The notes beneath the pieces are model-generated. The model was not told the DNA's origin and made no database searches. It saw only the letters and a program-made list of their open reading frames with translations. A stretch of 64,000 nucleotides of DNA from Membranipora membranacea (Eukaryota > Bryozoa > Gymnolaemata > Cheilostomatida > Membraniporidae): the NCBI GenBank assembly GCA_914767715.1, contig OU612073.1, positions 18,352,001-18,416,000 on the forward strand. Direction: 5' to 3'. This document shows, in pieces, positions 1-13,700 of the stretch. How positions within the stretch are numbered: the first letter of the stretch is position 1; each line of letters begins with the position of its first letter. The position numbers and the translations under genes were made by a program.

Positions 1-1788
1 AAGGTAGGTAGGACTATGTAAGTAAGTAAGTTAGGCAAGGTAAGTAAGTATGACTAGAGAAGGTTAGGTGAGCAAATTACAGTAACAATACAAGCACCAC
101 AAGAGGACTGCCTTGTGTCTCAGATCCACCCAAGGGTTGAGTGCTGCCAAGGAGTAACAGCTACTCCTTGGTGCTGTCAGTGGCAGAAGTGATGACAGTC
201 CATGAAGCATACTCATGCTGTGAATGAGCAAATCCGTGTACTGCAGCCAGAGCTACAACCAGAGCTACAACAAGAGCTACAACTTTCTTTTGAAACAGGA
301 AACAGCTTAGTTGTAAAATAAACAAAGACACATGGTTGTTTTGTAAAATAAACAAAGACACGTGGTAGTCTGCCAATCATAACACAGGAAACTATAGTCA
401 GTCAAGAGTTAACCAGGGGAAGGCAATTTCTAATTTATTCATGATCTGTACTGCTCACCCTTGTAACATCTATTATTTGTCAATCTTGAATAATCTCGGC
501 ATTGAATAAGAGTGATGACAATGATTGATGGTCAAAATTAACTAAGCAATGCCAAGATTAAAATTATTTTCCCATGTAGTTCAGAATTTCTGCATTTCTG
601 AATATCTCCATTGCTGATCATATACCCAAAAAAAAGCTTGCAGGTAAAAAGTCAAATGAATTATTTTAGCAAATTGAGAGCAGATAACTCCAAATTTATA
701 CAGCCCATTGTTTTTTATATGGGTTTGAATCCACATGAAAAGTATATAAAAGCGGTTCAATAATGTGAGTGGCACTTAGGTGAGTTGGGGGAGTCTAATT
801 TACACACCCATGCAGAAAACTTCATTCATTCAAATGAATTTAAGCTTTATATATACCACTTTCCCATCCCCCTATCAATCCTTGACCCAGTATAGTCTAA
901 GCTGTTTTCTGCCAGATATGGCTGCTAGTTGCAGTGTCAGTTTCATTTCATTCATTTGTATCACATGCTTATTCTGCTTTGGAAAAATGAAGCATTCACA
1001 CAAGGATTACATCGGTCACTAGTAGGCTTTTGAATGAATAAAATAAAGGTGAAAAGTATGTTGAAGCAAAGCAAGGTATACTGGGACTGACTCAGAGTGC
1101 CTGCAGTGACACTGACAGTGACTGGACTACTACTAGTAGTAGGTAGAGCATAGACAGGCTCTATTTCTATGAGGTAGAGGAAGAGTACAATTCACAAATT
1201 TACTCCAGACCAGAGCCTGGGTCCCTGTCAAGGGGGCAGTCAAACTTTGCCAGAGACGCAGGTTTTGGAGTACAAATGTGGTACATTACATTGAAGAAAT
1301 TGATTATTATACTTATAGGACAGGTGATATGTCCACAAAATATACCTATCTATTACATACACAGATAGCATGATGTCCTCTTCCTGGAATAGTTATGGTA
1401 CACTTGAATCCATTGATTGCATAGTATAGTAAGTAGTTAGATAAAGGGGAGTTAGAGACTCTAACTCCTTCATGTTGATTATACGTGGACCTATATATCA
1501 AATTAAATTACTGATGATAAGCCTAAGGTGGTAATTTGGGTAGGCTGGAAGGAAAGAGGTACTGTCTTCCCCATCAGTCTCTCCTTAGTGCTACTATTGA
1601 CCATATATATGTCCGAAGTTCAGGCCAAGGGAAACGGTTATGAACCATCAGCAAGACTGCGCTGTTATGTAGCAGTCATTTTTTCATTGAATCACCTTAC
1701 TGTATCCATTCGATGTCTTGACTCTGCTTCTATTACAGATTTTCTGTGCATACCTTCTTATGGACAATCAGGAAACAGAAAGTTGTGA
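1..1788. other. Upstream non-coding region of copy A
   Basis: No convincing coding exon is visible here; the open frames are short and lack splice or family support. The first 60 bases are rich in GTAA/GTAG steps. A good polypyrimidine tract and AG acceptor end at 1739, about 50 bases before the start codon of copy A. That suggests copy A has at least one 5'-UTR intron, so its promoter lies further upstream than 1739 and perhaps outside the window. Confidence 0.5.
250..367. repeat. Short tandem repeats
   Basis: Two small tandem arrays lie side by side. Around 250-283 a 12-base unit close to AGAGCTACAACC is repeated about three times. Around 313-367 a unit containing TTGTAAAATAAACAAAGACAC occurs twice, differing in its last bases. 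Confidence 0.7.
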
Positions 1789-4700
1789 ATGATGGAAGGT
1801 ACGACATCTTCTCAACCAGATATTCACGGTATGGAAGTTATGGATACCAGCGTTACTCCATCCACAGTATCTCAGCCTGGTGATGATGACACCTATGGTA
1901 CACCCATTCAGCATAGTGGAGATATAGGACAAACTATGTCTTTTGATGACCACGTTATAAAAGAGTCAGCTCAATCGGATGTATCAGCTCAACCTGATGA
2001 TGATGATGGTGATGATGGTGATGAGGAGTCTGAGGATGTCGAGGGGGACGATCTACATCAAACTGTCATTGAAGATCCCATACTCTCCGAGACAGCAGTA
2101 AATCACTTTGCTTCACCTGGTCTCGATTCCACAAGGTATCGAACAGACTCAGCCGATAGGAAAAGGGGAGATTACGATTCCGATGAACAAGTCGTGGTTG
2201 TTCAGCAAGCGGTGGTTGAAGAGACCATACAATCTGAGGAAATACAAAGTGTCACTGCTAGACCTTCTCTTGATGTCACTGGATACAGAGAACATAAAGG
2301 CCTATGGAGGAATAACAATCCACGGTATGACAGACATCTTAGTACTCCTGATTCTGGAAGTCTCTCCCCTGCTGGAGTACGTTACAGCCCCTCAGTACGT
2401 CCAAAAATCCAAAAGGGCCCCAAAGTGCCAAAAGTTCATTCACATGATGACCTTCTGTCAATGGCCGTGGGAGGCGACACCACAGACCGTGCGATGCGGA
2501 TGTCACAGCCATCGGTTGATACGGTGCGTAATCGCTTCCGCAAACAGACCACAATACCTGCAGTAAGCAACATATCCACCCCCACAGAGCCTCCGGATGA
2601 ACAATTTGGGACAAGATCCCGAGGAGCCCAGCCTTTTCCTGATGAAGAGTTACTGGAGGTTCTCAAGAAGGGAAATCCGTATAAGGATAGAAAGGACCAT
2701 GGACAGGCACAGCCTCAGTTGCTGTTTCTAAAACTGAGAGATCTTTATCAGCTCCAGAGGGAGGATGATCAGAAAAGTTATAGGATTGAGGAGGTTAGGG
2801 ATCACATCAGTTACAAGAGGGTAAGTTCATAATTAAATAGAATAAAATAATACATATCTCCGCATATTTATTTCTCTATATCTCCGCATGTTTGTTGTGA
2901 TGAACAGTTACAAGCAATCCAGGTCTGTCCTACTGATAGAGATTATAGATATACATGAAGTTGTCAACAGTAGGCTATCTCAAGTGATTATGGAATAGCC
3001 CGAACCTGTTGAATTTTTGTAGATGGCAAATGTATATCTTCTAGGAATGCAGAATATATTTTTTGTTCCTGTCTGGGCGGCTTCGAGGGATTTTGACTCT
3101 GAGAAAGGGTAGGTACTACATTGAACAAATCATTGTTAACATGTCAGACACTTTATCTCAGTATTTCGTTTCATCTAATCAGTATAGCCTACACACAAGC
3201 TCTGTATAAGTATAGCTAGCCCCCTGGAAAATCCACTAACATAATACATGACTTCTATCTGGGTGAAATTTCATCTGAGCTCCCAAATTAGGCAAACTAA
3301 AAGGCTGGAAATCTTTTTTTTTACTTCATTACTGGTCGAAGGTTTTCCCTGTGCTAAATGCTTACATTGACACTTTGAATACAACCAATTTAAGAATATG
3401 GCATTGCGTTAGATAACAAATATACCTGTAGCGCAATACAATTATCAATCCATATGTATTGGGCTGACACAGTCTAGTCAAAGATGCATATCACAAGGGA
3501 ATAATTTTGGGGTTGAAGAAATGATTCATCGTACCACAGTTTAAGAGAACTCTCATCTGATTACTTTTAGTTATGTTATGTATCCGTCACGGAAAAAACT
3601 TATGAACCTAAAGGCGGCCATTGAAGACATTCAAGCTATGAACATGAATACAAAAGATGAAAGAAACAAGGTGCAAGAAAAGATGAGAGAATTGTTGAGG
3701 ATGGTTCTTGCTCCTGTAGCTCTGGGCCTGGACGCATTACATTGCGTGGTTCCATCTAAAAGGTAACTTAGCACGAATGAATTTATGATTATATTGTCCG
3801 GTTTTTAATAGGAATTTTTTTAGTTGTATCAAAGTTGTAGCAAGACTATTCAGCCGGCAGATTTAAAAATTTAATACTTGTAGTGTAGGAACAAAACTGT
3901 TGATCCTGGTTGTTCACTAATAGAACTATGTCTATCCCTCTCTTAACAGTAGCTTAAAACATGGTCTGAATCCTGATAAAGATTCTTTGCTGCTTTTGTC
4001 AGCTGTATTCACTGATAACATGTAGTTGACTAATGTACTTGGTTTGTTCTCTAATCAATCATCTTATCAAAATTCTTAAACATAGTCAAATAAGATAATT
4101 TATTTAAAGGTAGAGGTCTGCTGTTTTCGAGGTGCGTCCAGACCATGTTCCCGTAGGCTTTGTCAAAGTTCCATAATCTGCAATTTGGCTACATGCTACA
4201 GTTTCACAGCTCCTTTGTTGTCACTGTAGTCGATTGTAAACAAGATGATGATAATAGTATGGGTCAGGTCCAAGTTCCTTTCCGACAAAAATATCTTGCA
4301 CCTGCTATGAAAACAATATCAATATACAGGAGTCAAAAATGTGTCAGATTATTTTGATATTCTCATGATGACAACACTGCAATTAAAGCTTAAATACATA
4401 TCTTCATTATGTATTGCAGGCCCAGATTTTATCACCGAGACATGTGTATCGAGAACATCTTCTTGCCCTATGATACATTTCCCGTGACTGACAATAAGAC
4501 AAACACGCGGCAATATGAAAATGCATATGCCGAGGCGAAGATTCTTCTGACAAGGAATACAAGGTGCTCTAATGATCCAGAAGCAGTGGAGAATTACGGA
4601 TCGATTCAGGCTCAAAGATTGGTAAGTCTACCTGAAATTTTGACAGAATTTTCAATTCATGACAAATACAGACTAACAGTGCAACTCTACCTTTTTAAGA

Positions 4701-7700
4701 TATGTTTTCTAATTAGTGTAAAAACTCTGAGTGATGTTAAAATACCGAACATTTAAAGAGAGAGATACAGCATTTTGTCTTAAACCTCAGACTATCAGCA
4801 AACCCAAAAAATCATTTGGACAATAAAAAACGACCATGTAACACAATTCGGTTTAAACGTTATCCACTGACTTCTGACTTGGTTAACGTCAGACTGTAGC
4901 TGTTTCCTTGATGATTTGTATTTGTACTTTTTTACATAGCTGGTGTTTCTCGGAAGCTTTTTCGACAAAGGCATGCTGGCAAATTGGCTTTTAGCTGTTT
5001 TTTCCCTTGATAGCAATCATTGTTATATAAGACACAATCTCTTTGACCAACAAAAATATTTGAGTTGTAATTCCTTTTTTTATTTCTAGGTTGAGCAGTA
5101 TTTCCATCACCCAGACCCATATCGAGGTAGTGAGGGGGATCTGTATAACTCTTATCGTTACATGAAGAAACATGACTGGTTCTCCTATGGTGTCTGTAAG
5201 TGTTTAGAGGTCCTCAATCAATGGATCAGAACCCCACTGATGTGTTTTCAAGTTGGTGTTGAACCCCATCAGTTATAGCTACTTACCTGTGTCTGCGGTA
5301 CTATTTAAGGTCGGTCTAAGGTCATATATGTAGACAGTATTTACTACATCTGATGTCAGCCCAATAGTCATAAATGCTTTGATGGTTTGTTAATATAAAG
5401 AATGTTTACCTTTTTCGACTCAATCAACATTCTTATCTGCTGTTAGCTCAAATTACCCTAATGCTCCCTATTATGAGAATCCATGTAACTTATCAATATT
5501 GAGCAGGAGTTGTGGAGCTCAGGTTTTTCACCTCAAAAATTTCCCAATCATAAAAATTTCATACAACGGTGACAAAATAAAACTGGTTTAGTGATATGTA
5601 GTCCTGACTTGTATGACTAATAGAAAGTGTGTTGAGGAAGAAACTTCAATAGATTATACTTTTGGGATTTCCCTTCACCATGTGTTTCATAGATAGGTAT
5701 AAATATGATGTTTGATAACAGGATATGCATATCAGTTTGGCTCCACTCATCCATTAAACATTGAATGAATGGGGAGAAGATTTATATAACTTCCCTGTGA
5801 GTGTGAATAGGGATGATAAATGCTCAACAATATCCTATTCACTGGTAAACAGGAAACATATCACCTCCAGCTCATCATACACAGTCGACTGGGCTTATCA
5901 CTCAAAGCCTGATACAGACATAGGATTGAGCGATTAAACTGTGCGGGAATAGCTGGTAGTAGTAGCCTTTCACTATCAACCACTTTGTGTTTGGAAAGTG
6001 GTTGATAGTGAAATGATACTACCAGATATCCTGGCAAGTTTGAGCATTTAAACTATACAGATATATATGTTTCTTGATGTTATTAGTCAGTGTCTGATAT
6101 GTTGTAGTGATACTTGAGCTGGTATCTGAGATGATACTAATGCTGGTTGATATGGACCAGAGAAAATCCTTTACGTTAAATAAGTTCATCACTGGTGACG
6201 AGAAAGTGCATTACTATTTGGAATTTGCTGAAAGGCTGTTGAGTAAAATCCCTCTGTTGCCAAAAGAAACTGTATCCGATGTCACAAAGAGGCCGTTCTT
6301 ATTCTATTTGGGTAAGTTTTTAAGAGAAGAATTGTATTGCTGTTTCGCAACCTTTTTTTTTCAAATTTGTTTATCACTGTTGGTATAGAGTTTCATGACG
6401 AATCAGCAGTATACTGACATGTTCATTTAACTTCCTTGTTAAGTGCTCATGTACTTAGGGTTTCCATTGAGTCGTCAACTGCATTTGTCAAAACTAATAA
6501 CATGTGATTGAAGGATTGAGACAAGCACAAAAGAATCACACTGTATGTTGAAACAGGGCCAATCAGAAAAGTTAAGAGTTTACATTTGATGTAAGACGTA
6601 TTGCATATTTGGCGATATGTACCATGTCACATGGTGAAGTTATTGGAGGAGCTGTGACTCAAATTCAGAGTTGTCAGAACTTCACAAATGTCAGTTGAGA
6701 TGTGAAAACTTAATTAATCAGCGCCGTAAAACCCATCAAGGTCCAACAGGGCATGCTGAAGAGGGTTCGATAATCGTCTCTTCTTGTACAAAGAGAGGAC
6801 AACTTTTTAATATCTATATAAATTTGCCAAGCTGTAGCAATAGGGAGGGTGGCAATGTATCGAGTCCATGCAAATACTAGGCCTTATTTAATATGAATAC
6901 CAATAAAATAGAAATTTTATATAAATTCTACTGATACAGCTCGTCCAATTTCATTATACTGCTGATAGGCACAACCGTTACTGATCAAATTAAAACTGTA
7001 CTTAAATTTGAGCGAGCTCTGTTTGAGGTTTACTAGCAAAAACACCGTTTGACACATAAGATTCACAAAATCAGATACCTTACACTGGTGATTATTTTTG
7101 AGAATGGCACCAACACTGTTGTCTGTTACACATCTTTTTTTCTGTTCTATGGGCAAAGAATAATTTTGGAAATTTCTTAAGTTTGTTTAATCGCAATTCG
7201 CAAACATTTTAATAATGCAATAAAACATTATAATGTCTTTGAGAAACCTACGGAAGACCTTAGATGTTAGAAACACACATTTGACTCTGTGGGTTTTCCT
7301 CTTGATAGGTATGAAGATCGCAAAACATTTAGATTATTTTTCACGTCTACCTAACTCGCTGATAAGATCACAAAGGACTGAGTTTTTGCGAAAATCATTG
7401 TTTCATAAGTACAATGTGTGAATCAGAATTTCTTGTTTTTGATTATTTTATTTCTCTTTTAACTTGATGATACTTGTTTAAGATGATAATTGTTAATATT
7501 TTTCCTTGTAAAACTTGTTCTTATAAGATTGTCATTTGGCAATTTATAACGCTTGAAATAAAGTTAATATCATCATCATCATAAATTCCGCTCCGCAATG
7601 TCTGTTCCAAGTTCTCATCCTTGCATTCAGGAATAGCAAAAGAATGTTTGAGCACGGAGGAGCTGAGCGATGACTTTGTGATGGAGCATCCTATTGTAAA

Positions 7701-10700
7701 TGAGGATAAGGATGAGGAGACTTACTACTTTGAGTATGGAGTCAGCAAACAAACAGCTAAACTTCTGGTATGCTGAGTAGTTTGTCTTTGTGGCTCAAGT
7801 CATATAGCAATATAATAGCCGTGGATCCTAGATTACTTAGTGGACTAAGGATATGTAAAATGGTCTTATAACACAGAACCATCAGGGGCCTTAAGCCCAT
7901 GTTTCAGAGGGGGTCCCTGACATTCATTGAGGCGTGTTTATGTTTGTGCACAATGTAAGCTGTGAAAATTCCATGGGAATACAGTTTCAATTATAGTTTA
8001 AGGGCATTCATTCTTTTCCTTATAGTTTTGCCTACCTGTTCATGAGATAGCTATGAAACACATGCGCACATATATCAATATACTATGTACTATATAGTCT
8101 TTGTTTTTAACCTTAGGCTTCTGTATCATCACGTGTTATTGAATACGATATTTGAGCTTTGAGGCACACCTCTCTAGTCACATGTGTTATCAAAGATGCT
8201 GATTATTATTATTGAGAGTATATTTTTGGTTTTAAGTATGTTATAAATTCTTCCAACCGTTTTGCAGGGATTTTTTGACAACAGTAAAGGCCCTTCGTAT
8301 CAGAACCTACATGACAGAATTCAAAAAAGAGAAGACAATCCTGATGTCAAACCCAAATGCATTTCTTGTATGCTCCGAGATTCAGGTAAGTGTCCTAGCC
8401 TTATTGAATGGTCGATTCATGGGTAATATGTGCACACACCACATTCATTCAACCATAGAAAACACCAACAACCTACCAAGTGAGAGTATTTTAAACCTCT
8501 ACCTATAACTTCTACTCTCAACCATTAGATTTCTTCCTGTGAGATTTTATTCAAGTTTATATCTCTGGTATAACCAAGTGTGACCAACCTAATCTTTTAC
8601 TCTGGTAGTAGCTAGAAAGCTAGCTAACACACTAGATATACTAAAAAATCCCATTATTTTGAACCAGAGATTTCACTGATGTTTTAAAAGAATACATTCG
8701 TAAAAAAAACTATCTAATTTTGAAATGCCCCCCTCTAGCCATCCGCTGCATGACTTGGTGTGAAGTGACTTGAGATGAAGTCAAAATATACAGATGATCT
8801 CTATTGTTTCAGCACAAATACCGACTAGAGCGTACAGACGTGGTGCACCTCGGAGGGGGAAGGGCGCCGATCCTCGAGAGTCCAACTATCAGTGTAATGA
8901 TACAATATGTAACAAGTTTTACTGTCATCCGTGTTATACAAACCATGAGAGGCTCTTCTGTCCTATTGGGAAACACGGCACAACAAGCAGCAGAATAGGT
9001 CAGTTAACTCCGGCTTTTCTTATGTTTTATGCCAACATATATGTATATATTAAATTAAATATATGGTATACATGACGGATATTCCACAATCTTACTTCCA
9101 CAATCGATGCCTCACCTGTTCCGTCCATATAATCTTGTATCTCAAAATCATTGTGAGTGAGTGGGTGGGCGGGCAGGTGAGGGAACCATTGAGGACGTGT
9201 GATTACTTTCAGAAAGCGAACCTAACAAACGATGCAGCCATGGAAGCATTATTCACCCCATGCTATATTTATTTTAGGTCACGATTCCTGCTATGCCCTA
9301 ATATTCTGCGGAGATCACTTCCTTGAGAAATCAAGCCATAACCGTGAGGTATTTGTGAGAGATGCCCAGCATGTATACAACACCATCACCCACAACATGG
9401 TCTGTCAAGTACCGTAAGTTCCTTCAGTACAGATTCAAGTCTTCTCATATATAAATGGTTGAGTAGATGCTAACAAATAGGGGAGCTTGGTCATTGTGCA
9501 TGGGACAATGAAAGTGAAAGTTTGTCATTGCCATGAAAAAAGAATTTTCATGTCATTATTGTATTCTCATTGCTGATCCTCTAAAGTTTTAATTGTAGTC
9601 CCCTTATGTATCCTTAAACGTTATTGTCAGTTAAATCAGGTTAAGCTATCAGCTATTTAGTCATAACCTCTTAACATAGTTATTGTTCTCCCTTGTCCAT
9701 AACCTTGGAAAAGGTTTTGCATCTCATCTTGGGATTCCATTCATCTGACGGATCAGAAGAAGATTAGCTCAAGCTCATAAGGTTCTACAACCAGGAGTTT
9801 CTATTCTCTTTCCTTTCAAGCTGAAAATCTAAAGGAGCTGTAGGCCTACAAACTTTAGAACTTTTAAACAATAATTCACTTTTAAACCATCCACTAGAAA
9901 TCAGAATATCCTATGTCAGTGACTTGTTTAGGAATAGTTTAACTGCCAATCTGTTTTGAGCTTTGTATTCATAGCTCAAGCAAAATATTTGACATCATCA
10001 GTTGTTTCACTCTACAGGGAGGACAATGTAATCTTGTGTCGTCTACATGATGGGGAGAATGGAGACTCGCCTAAAGAGAGATTTGAGAACGCCGTCAAAG
10101 AAATGCGCAAGCTCATCCATTTCAGACTAAGGCTTGGCAGTGAGACGATACAGACTGGGGAGTGCTCTAATGACCGGGACTACTGCCTTCTGGTCTTCTA
10201 CTCTGGACATGGACATGATGATGGTGATGATTGTGAGGACCCTGATGGTACATGGGCTCCTACAGAAGATCGAGATGAGAGCCTTGAACATGAATATATC
10301 CAGAGAAAAATTGACAAGCTCACTCAATGTGAGAAAAAAGAATGTCAAGATTCCGCTGGGTGAGTAATTAGTAGGTACCTTTCCACCACTAGCTCATTGA
10401 AAAAGTAAATCCCGCTTGATTTTTATAAGGTTGATACTTTTAATGCAAGACTTTTTGTGTATTTAACTGACTGAAAACATATAACGGTTTTAGCTCATTT
10501 TTAAAAATTGCACATTTATATATTTTATATTCAGGCTTGTGACCTGTGTAATGGATCACTGCTACACCGACCAGATACGCTTAGCAAAGAAAGGGAAGGG
10601 GAAAAATGTGACTCAGAAAGTGATGGTTTCTACAGAGCCTGATAATAAGTCTTATATACAAGGAGAAGGATTCGCTTGGTACAGCGAAATCACAGACTGG

Positions 10701-13700
10701 TTTTGTCGTTTCCTTAGAAGTATCTACAAGCAAGTTAACAAATAGATAAATAACTCACTAGAGTTGACATTCACTGTGAACATGAGTTTTAGCCAGATAG
10801 AGCCAAGTAAGGCCAAGGATTTTGGGACAAAGGTGAGGCATACCTTCTGCTGTCTCATCTTCAAAGATTCTTATTTCAATTCCACGACTTCTTAAAATAG
10901 AAATGAAATGACAAGTGCATGATCTCCTTATGTCATTTCAAAGAGTTCAAAAAGTTATACAACCTCGTAGGTTCTCAATATGCTGACAAATTCACTAAAA
11001 TTTTAAGAATTTTTGATTTTGATGTTACCCCTCAGCCATAGGCTCCAAGTCTGCAGCGGAGGCACTAAGATTAGAAGTCATATCAAACCTCAAGTGATCT
11101 AGTATTAGAAGGAATTTTCGGATGATAGTTCTTTTTTTGTTGCACATGCCTCATAATTAGATAAACCCCAAGTTTCACCCAAAAATTCTTGAATTTCTAT
11201 AATTCTTTAATTTATGGCCAGTTTGATCCACTCTAGGTCTCTTTGGTTCCTTTAGTCTGACTTAGAGCTTTACGATAATGCTAGAAAATGTATAGGTGTC
11301 ATATCTCCTGTATAGTATTTTCTAAAATTTTGTTCTCATGTTGTAGGTAGTGCATATTATTAATTTATTTATATACCATTTAATTTTTCATTTCATGTAC
11401 TGAAATTCGAAGCAGTGAAAACTTTCTAAAGCCTTCTAGCCCCAACCCAATGAGCACCTTCATGACTGATACTCATTTTAATACCCGGTCAGATCATACC
11501 CCGACCTTAAACATGTTACAGATGTGAGCTGTTACCCGGTAAATGCAAAGATAAGGTTGATGGTACTCATGACAGGCCCTGTGGTGCATGTATCACTATT
11601 AGTGAACAGATAGAAGACAACTGTGGCGGTGTTTACCTTGATGGTAACTGTCTCAAAGCTCATGTGCCTCACCTGAGTCGCTATGGCGGGAAAAGTAAAG
11701 TGAAGCTGGACGTTACCAGTGGCAAAAGTGAAGTCATACTTGCTCACTACAATCCTGAGGGAGTCTACTTCAATATTTTCCCAATGCTTGATGGTATGTA
11801 TGAACTTATCAAGGTAGCCTGTCTATTTAGAGAGGGGACAACAGTTTAAAGGAAACATTTGATAAGCTTTGTCCCAGACCAACAAAGCGTATCAACTGTT
11901 TCCTTTGAACTAGTGTCCCCTCTCTAAAGAGAAAGTTTTCTGAGCTCATATCAGAGCATCATTAGCCCACGCAGCATAGGTTGAAAGGGAGGTTAGTTGG
12001 GCCTATCTTGGAATCCGTGAGAGGACGACCCAAAACATAGGCTCATATTTTGTCTCAGAAAAAACTGTCTATGAAGATGAAAATCATTTCAACGACAGCA
12101 TTTATATTTGTATTCACTTCCCTGTCATTATGATTGTGAAACATTAGTAATGCGAATAGTAGACAACCATACTCAATGCTTGGTAAAGAGAGTTTATCCC
12201 CTATTTTGAGGCCTAAAGACTCTCTCCTTGCCAGTTTAAACACAAGAGTTGATGAGCTTTGCTCCCCTTCCTCACCTTCCTCACCAAAATAATGATGATG
12301 AAGTATGTAGCTGAATTTAATGACCTTGGACCAGGTCACTGTATTATCAATATGTCAACAAAAAGTTGCTTAGTACTCAGAATCAAAAATCTGAATCATA
12401 TAATTTGACTTTAATTTTCCAGCATATGGCAAAGTTTCCATAGATTTTACTAGTGAGATCAGTAGAGGGATTATTCTAGAAGTTGTCAGGCAGCATCTTG
12501 GTACAACTGTCTCCGACCCTCATATCGGTAATATACCATAATACCATAATAGTATACCATAATATGTCGAATAACAAGGTGGTGGAGTCAACGGCTACCA
12601 TGTGTTTGTAGCATTGGTCATTGTTATACAGTTGTGGCACCACAACTTTTGCCATACATGTAGCTCACAATAATTGAAGTGTTATGATACGGAACAACTT
12701 CTCAGCGTATTCTCTTATTTGACTGCAATATTTTGGCAACTGAAGCAAAATTTAGCTTCTTAATATTCTTATGGCTTTTAATGGGTCCACTTTTTTATTT
12801 CAGTCTTGCTGACTAACCATGGCACGGATGACTCTCAGGGCTTTAGTCTTGTCTGGGACTGTGAAATAAGATCTATACTGGACGCCTCATCTAGAACATT
12901 TGATAAAGAATCTGTTTCACCTAAAATACTTTTCTATCATGTTGTGAAAGAGACTGTTAAGGTGATAATCTAAAACACATATCTAAATCATACCTGACAA
13001 GTCACTCTTTTTGGTAGGGAGGCTCCCAGTTTTTAGGGTCTTTTTCCACCCCCTCCCTATCTCCCTTTTTCCTCACTTTTTCCCACCTCAACAGTGAATA
13101 TACCTATCATATTGCTTATTACCATTACTGCTCGTATGTAAAGTCAGGTGAAAGGATGCAATTCATGATATGAAAGCTCAAGTTTTGGCTTTTAAATATA
13201 ACAAATGATGGCTGGATGGCGCCGGCACTGCGGGACGCAGCGCCATATCCCAGGTTGGGAGTTTGTCCGCGGAGACCTCCTGATTTCTGGGTCTACCTAC
13301 TTGTCATGTATGATCTAAATACCTCGATTACTCTTGTCACCAATTATTGATAGAGTTTCTTATGTTGCGCTTATCGCAGTTCAGAAGAAATTATTTAACA
13401 CCATACCATACCACATGCTAAAATAATCCTTGGAACTAAAACATATGACTAGACGTTTTGAGAGGCAAGAAACTAACATAGTCCAAATGTTTGCTCGTAA
13501 ATTAAATTAGTTATGACATAATAAAGCCTCTGTTTTGTGTATCTAAGTGTTTGCTGTTGGTGGCTTCTTTTTAGGTACGGTTAGAGACCTCAGATGAGAA
13601 TGGTCTTCCAGTCAAGGACGAATTAGAGCTGGCCTTAAACGAGAGTGATATGTTCAAACTGGTAAGGCGAACATCACAATTATGCCTTCAACTTGTTTTT

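Noticed and set aside
2108-2566. 152-codon frame inside exon 1 of copy A
   Set aside because: A shadow of the acidic N-terminal exon in another frame, with no homologue in copy B.
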